Shown: positions 60,000 through 64,000 of the stretch, one piece after another
How the letters are laid out: every line of letters starts with the position of its first letter
Position numbering within the stretch: the first letter of the stretch is position 1
NCBI GenBank assembly: GCA_963720805.1
Contig: CAVRGT010000001.1
Span: forward strand, 62,001-126,000
Direction: 5' to 3'
Source of the DNA: VRUE01 sp963720805
Lineage (GTDB): Bacteria > Actinomycetota > Thermoleophilia > Solirubrobacterales > 70-9
DNA: 64,000 nt
Made by a program: the position numbers and the translations under genes
Notes under the pieces: generated by a model
What the model was told of the DNA's origin: nothing
Database searches by the model: none
The model's input: the letters and a program-made list of their open reading frames with translations, nothing else

Positions 60000-62489
60000 G
60001 TGGCGAAGACTCTGCATGCGTACAAGGCGAAGCCCTATGCCTATGAGGAGGCGCAGGCGCTTGCGGCCGAGCTGGAGTTGAGCGAGCCGGTGGCTATTGC
60101 GCTCGTGCGGCGGGGATACCGGACGCCGGAGGAGGCGCGGGCTTTCCTCGCGGCGGATGAGTGGCACGAGCCCGATGAGTTCGCTGCGATGGGGCCCATC
60201 GTGGAGCAGGTCCTGGCGGCAGTAGCCGAAGGCAAGCGGATCACTGTCTATGGCGACTTTGACGTCGACGGCGTCTGCGCGACGGCGATCTTGGTCAGCA
60301 CGCTGCGGGGGCTTGGCGCTGAGTGCGACTGGCTGATTCCCGATCGGATGACGGATGGCTACGGGCTCAGCCATGAGAACGTCAAGATGTTGGCCGAGCG
60401 GGGGACTTCACTGATCCTCACTGCTGATTGCGGGATCACGGCGGTGGATGAGGTTGCGCTGGCGAAAGAGTTGGGCATGGAGGTCGTCGTTACTGATCAC
60501 CATCATGCGGGGGAGGCGTTGCCGGATTGTCCGATATTGCATCCCGGGATCGATGAGGGGTATCCGTTTGCGGAGTTGTGCGGGACCGCGGTTGCGTGGA
60601 AACTCGCGATTGCCATGCGGGGGGCCTCCGGGACGGGGTCCTCAAAACGCTCGGCGGGAGCCTCGCTTGAGTGTTTTGAGGACCCCGTCCCGGAGGCCCC
60701 TCACGGCGATCTCGATCTTGTCGCGCTGGCTACGGTTGCCGACTTGGTTCCGTTGGTCGGCGAGAACCGGACACTGGTGAAGCGTGGGTTGGAAGAGGTA
60801 AGGCGGGCGCAGCGGCCTGGCATTCGAGCGCTGATCGCGGCGGCTAAATGCGAGCCGACCAGGCTCGACGAGGGTGATCTTGCTTTCCGGTTGGCACCGA
60901 GGATCAATGCGGCGGGGAGGCTCTACCGCGCAGACGCCGGGGTGGAGTTGTTCCTGACCGACGATGAGGCAAGGGCGGCGGAGATTGCCAATGAGCTGAG
61001 TCGGGCCAATGGGGAGCGGCGGGCTACGGAGCGGGAGGTGGCGAATGAGGCCGAGGCTGCCCTGCGGGAGTTGCCGGTTGAGCTGCGGGAGGCGTCGGGG
61101 TTGGTCGTGGCGGGGGAGGGGTGGCATCCCGGGGTTATCGGGATCGTTGCATCGCGACTGGTCGAGCGTTACCACCGGCCGGTCGTGGTTATTTCGCTCG
61201 AGGCCGACGGCTCAGGACGCGGGTCGGGGCGGAGCATCCCGGGGTTTGATCTGCTCGCTGGCCTGGAGGCTTGCTCGGATTTCCTCGGCAGCTTCGGTGG
61301 ACACAAGGCGGCCGCGGGGCTGGAGTTGAAGGCGGGGCAGCTGACCCCGTTTCGCGAGGCTTTTGCCGCGCACGCGAACAGCGTGTTGGGGCCGGAGGAT
61401 CTGAAGCGGACGGAGCGGATTGATGCGGTTGTGGGTGGGGCTTCGCTGGGGTTGGATTTGGCTGAAGAGTTGAAGCAGTTGGCGCCGTTTGGGATGGGGA
61501 ATCCCGGGGTGCGGTTGTTGGTGCCTTCGGCGCGGGTGCGGGATGTGCGGACCATGGGGGAAGGGAAGCACGCGCGATTTAGCTTGCACAGTGGGTCGCA
61601 CAAGGCGTTGGGGGTGGCCTTTGGGCGACCCTCGCTTGGCGTCGGTGAGGACGACCCGGTCGATGTGGCGGTGCGGTTGGAAGTGAATCACTGGAACGGG
61701 GCGGTTGAGCCGCAGGTGGTGTTGGGCGAGGTCTACCCGCGTGAGGCTGAGGAGAAGGTGCTCGAGGCGGCGCAGTGGTGGCAGCGCTTCGACGCGGAGT
61801 TGGGGCGGGACCCGGCTGCGCGGCCGATGCTCGATCCCGATCTTGGCGGTGATTTTCAGCGCCAGGTCTGTGTCAGCGCCAACGCGCCCGCGGCGGTTAT
61901 CAGCGAGCTCGCTTCCTGCGGGGGTGAGGTGCTTGCGCTGACGGCGGACGCCGGGCTCCGTTCCGGCATGGCTTGCGAGGGGGCACGCGTGGCCGATTAC
62001 GCCGAGCTCGAACGCTACCCCGAGCTGGTCGCTGACTTCGACCACGTGGTCCTCGTCGACCCGCCGCCGAGCCCGGACCTCTTGGCGCTCGCTTTGCGCA
62101 GCCCGGTGGAGGGCGGTTACCTGCACCGCGTCTGGGGCGAGGCCGAGTGGCGCTTCGCGCTCAGCGCTGCGGCGGCGCAGCTGGCCCAGCGCCCGACCCT
62201 GATCGCGCTCTTCCGGGAGCTGCGCGAGGCGGGCGAGGCGAGTGGGGAGGAGCTGCGGGCGGCCCTGGCCGGCAGTGCGCCGCAGGCGCGCAGTCCCGAG
62301 ACCGCCGCCCGCTGTTTCCGCATTCTCGGCGAGCTTGGGCTGGTGCAGGGAGAGCCCGCCGGCGGCGGCGGGGTGGTGGGGGTCGTATCCTCAGAGGGGA
62401 CAGATCTGGAGCGCTCGGCGTCATACCGCGCCTACAGCGCCCGCCACGAGGAGGCCCGCCAATACCTCGAAGCACACAGACAACCGTAG
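60000..62489 (+). CDS. recJ: Single-stranded-DNA exonuclease RecJ, with an in-frame palindromic insertion and long C-terminal extension
   Basis: RecJ degrades ssDNA 5' to 3' in repair and recombination. The DHH motifs are YGDFDVDGVCATAIL (about residue 83), TADCGITAVDE, VTDHHHAGEALPDCPI and DLVALATVADLVPLVGENR; the DHHA1 domain has FGGHKAAAGLEL. Between the second-last motif and the one before it, a perfect 28-bp inverted repeat adds about 27 residues (GASGTGSSKRSAGASLECFE and more). The 829-residue length exceeds the common 570; residues after about 570 form an extra domain. Third codon positions are G/T-rich until about 61740, then C/G-rich. GTG start. Confidence 0.92.
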   Translation: MAKTLHAYKAKPYAYEEAQALAAELELSEPVAIALVRRGYRTPEEARAFLAADEWHEPDEFAAMGPIVEQVLAAVAEGKRITVYGDFDVDGVCATAILVSTLRGLGAECDWLIPDRMTDGYGLSHENVKMLAERGTSLILTADCGITAVDEVALAKELGMEVVVTDHHHAGEALPDCPILHPGIDEGYPFAELCGTAVAWKLAIAMRGASGTGSSKRSAGASLECFEDPVPEAPHGDLDLVALATVADLVPLVGENRTLVKRGLEEVRRAQRPGIRALIAAAKCEPTRLDEGDLAFRLAPRINAAGRLYRADAGVELFLTDDEARAAEIANELSRANGERRATEREVANEAEAALRELPVELREASGLVVAGEGWHPGVIGIVASRLVERYHRPVVVISLEADGSGRGSGRSIPGFDLLAGLEACSDFLGSFGGHKAAAGLELKAGQLTPFREAFAAHANSVLGPEDLKRTERIDAVVGGASLGLDLAEELKQLAPFGMGNPGVRLLVPSARVRDVRTMGEGKHARFSLHSGSHKALGVAFGRPSLGVGEDDPVDVAVRLEVNHWNGAVEPQVVLGEVYPREAEEKVLEAAQWWQRFDAELGRDPAARPMLDPDLGGDFQRQVCVSANAPAAVISELASCGGEVLALTADAGLRSGMACEGARVADYAELERYPELVADFDHVVLVDPPPSPDLLALALRSPVEGGYLHRVWGEAEWRFALSAAAAQLAQRPTLIALFRELREAGEASGEELRAALAGSAPQARSPETAARCFRILGELGLVQGEPAGGGGVVGVVSSEGTDLERSASYRAYSARHEEARQYLEAHRQP
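60621..60700. repeat. Perfect 28-bp inverted repeat inside recJ
   Basis: Bases 60621-60648 and 60673-60700 are exact reverse complements, starting GGGGCCTCCGGGACGGGG, with 24 bases between and a further imperfect 4-base pairing inside. The frame stays open through it. The encoded segment is rich in Gly, Ser and Pro and lies where other RecJ proteins have a short loop. Confidence 0.9.
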
Positions 62490-64000
62490 CCGGCCAGGAG
62501 CTCCTGGCTGATCTCTTTGCCGTCGTCGAGGAGTTCGACTCCTCGGCAGGCGCCGGCGATGCCGGCAACGGAAACGGCAGCGATGTCGCCGTCTCGGTGG
62601 CGGCGATCGATCGGATCGCGATCAAGCACGCCTTCGACTTCGCCTGCGATCGTCACGCCGACCAGCTGCGCCACTCCGGCGATGAGTTCATCACCCACCC
62701 CGTCGGCGTCGCCCAGATCTGCGCCGGCATGCGGCTCGACACCGAGACGCTCTGCGCGGCGCTCCTGCACGACACGGTCGAGGACACCAGCGCCAGCCTG
62801 GAGGAGATCCGGGCAGAGTTCGGCGAGGAGATCGCGGCGCTCGTCGACGGCGTCACCAAGCTGACCGGGATCGCCTTCGAGAGCCGCGACGAGCGCCAGG
62901 CTGAGAACTACCGCAAGATGATGGTGGCGATGGCCACTGACGTCAGGGTGATCCTGATCAAGCTGGCCGACCGTCTGCACAACATGCGCACGCTGGGCGC
63001 GCTGCCCAAGCAGAAGCAGATGTCGAAGTCGCGCGAGACGCTGGAAATCTACGCGCCGCTGGCCCACCGGCTGGGGATCCACGCGATCAAGTGGGAGCTT
63101 GAGGATCTCGCCTTCGCCACCCTGCATCCGCGCAAGTACGCCGAGATCAAGCAGCTCGTCTCCCAGCAGCGCAACGAACGCGAGGTCTACGTCGACGATG
63201 CGGGCAAATTCCTCTCCGGCGAGCTGCTCGACGTCGGCATCGAGGCCGACATCTCCGGCCGCGCCAAGCACTTCTACTCGATCTACACGAAGATGACCAA
63301 GAAGGGCCGCGAGTTCAACGAGATCTTCGACCTGACCGCGATGCGGGTGATCGTCGGCTCGGTCAAGGACTGCTACGGCGCGATCGGCGTCATCCACTCG
63401 CTCTGGAAGCCCTTGCCCGGGCGCTTCAAGGACTTCGTCGCGATGCCGAAGGCGAACATGTACCAGGCGCTGCACACGACCGTGATCGGCCCCGAAGGCA
63501 AGCCGCTGGAGATCCAGATCCGCACCGAGGAGATGCACAACCTCGCCGAGTACGGGATCGCCGCCCACGTCGCCTATAAGGAGGGCGCCGCCGCCGACCC
63601 GCGCAAGGAGAAGATGACCTGGCTGCGCCAGCTGGTCGAGGCCGAGGGCGAGCAGGACCCGGCCGAGTTCCTCGAGTCGCTCAAGGTCGACCTCTTCGAG
63701 GACGAAGTCTTCGTCTTCACGCCGAAGGGCGAAGTGAAGAACCTCTCGGCCGGCTCGACCCCGCTCGACTTCGCCTACGCCGTCCACACCGACGTCGGCC
63801 ACGCCTGCGTCGGCGCCAAGGTCAACGGCTCGATCGTGCCGCTGCACTACCAGCTGCGCTCCGGCGACATCGTCGAGGTGCTGACCGCGAAGCAGAAGCG
63901 CGGGCCCTCGCGCGACTGGCTGAAGCTGGTGCGGACGAGCCGCGCCCGCAACAAGATCCGCGCCTTCTTCAAGGAGGAGAGTCGCGAGGACGCTGAGAAA
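62486..64000 (+). CDS. relA: RelA/SpoT (p)ppGpp synthetase-hydrolase, cut by the window edge
   Basis: The frame is open to the end of the window. HAFDFACDRHADQLRHSGDEFITHPVGVAQI and LCAALLHDTVEDTSA give the HD hydrolase residues; DVRVILIKLADRLHNMRTL completes that domain. The synthetase follows (RAKHFYSIYTKM, FDLTAMRVIVGSV, PKANMYQALHTTVIG, then EIQIRTEEMHNLAEYGIAAH), and a TGS domain begins at EVFVFTPKGEVKNLSAGSTPLDFAYAVH. No ATG or GTG precedes the family N-terminus (QELLADLFAVVEEFD) in frame; GTG 62597 is available but late. The start is therefore unsure, and an indel near 62490 is possible. Confidence 0.93.

Noticed and set aside
62597..62599. GTG as the certain relA start
   Set aside because: It would remove family-like residues just upstream (ELLADLFAVVEEFD), so I left the start open.

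Overview
The window is high-GC DNA that reads as an actinobacterial chromosome, most likely class Thermoleophilia (Solirubrobacterales-like). That placement is inferred from gene content and order: SteA, an MctB/SteB-like protein and a MraY-like transferase next to pyrG, TlyA next to nadK and recN, a DUF3866 gene, and the series pdxS-pdxT, M29 aminopeptidase, yebC, ruvCAB, secDF, recJ, relA. No marker RNA is present, so the rank is not proven. Translation is often coupled through ATGA overlaps, and GTG and TTG starts are common.

Layout. 1-4779: a PEBP lipoprotein, nusB, a small XseB-like protein, and ispA/dxs of the MEP isoprenoid route. 4780-10970: a decayed accessory block with a sugar-isomerase (SIS) protein, a GNAT acetyltransferase, toxin-antitoxin (TA) remnants, an integrase remnant and an intact-looking vapBC. 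10975-28648: housekeeping genes tlyA, nadK, an MFS exporter, recN, steA/steB/MraY-like, pyrG, an M20 peptidase, DUF3866, xerD, mutM, recO, dgt and dnaG. 28671-32243: tRNA-Asn, a glycosyltransferase, an SDR, a thioredoxin-like lipoprotein and an Hpt protein.

32264-37410 is the most unusual part. An intact tRNA with anticodon CAT is followed by three more copies of its 45-bp 3' end, at 33528, 34483 and 37366. These divide the DNA into three tandem cassettes of 1.2, 1.0 and 2.9 kb. The cassettes carry a nucleotidyltransferase pair, a TumE-like pair, and an MNT/HEPN pair plus a cytochrome P450 with its TetR regulator. None has an integrase. The accessory stretch continues to about 41.8 kb with another nucleotidyltransferase pair, a PD-(D/E)XK-type protein, a SET-domain protein and a zincin.

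41.8-48.9 kb holds envelope, membrane and signalling genes (LPG-synthase-like protein, LEA-like lipoprotein, Ser/Thr kinase), a second vapBC and an RpiR-type regulator. 49.0-64.0 kb is core: vitamin B6 synthase, M29 aminopeptidase, yebC, ruvCAB, fused secDF, recJ, and a relA that runs off the edge.

Two signals cut across genes. First, palindromic DNA is common: a four-copy oriented hairpin family, a two-copy 115-bp palindrome, and perfect inverted repeats, some lying in frame inside recJ and the DUF3866 gene. Second, single-base frameshifts break conserved genes, densest at 47.6-55.3 kb. These look more like consensus errors than real inactivation, so products of frameshifted core genes are described as if intact.
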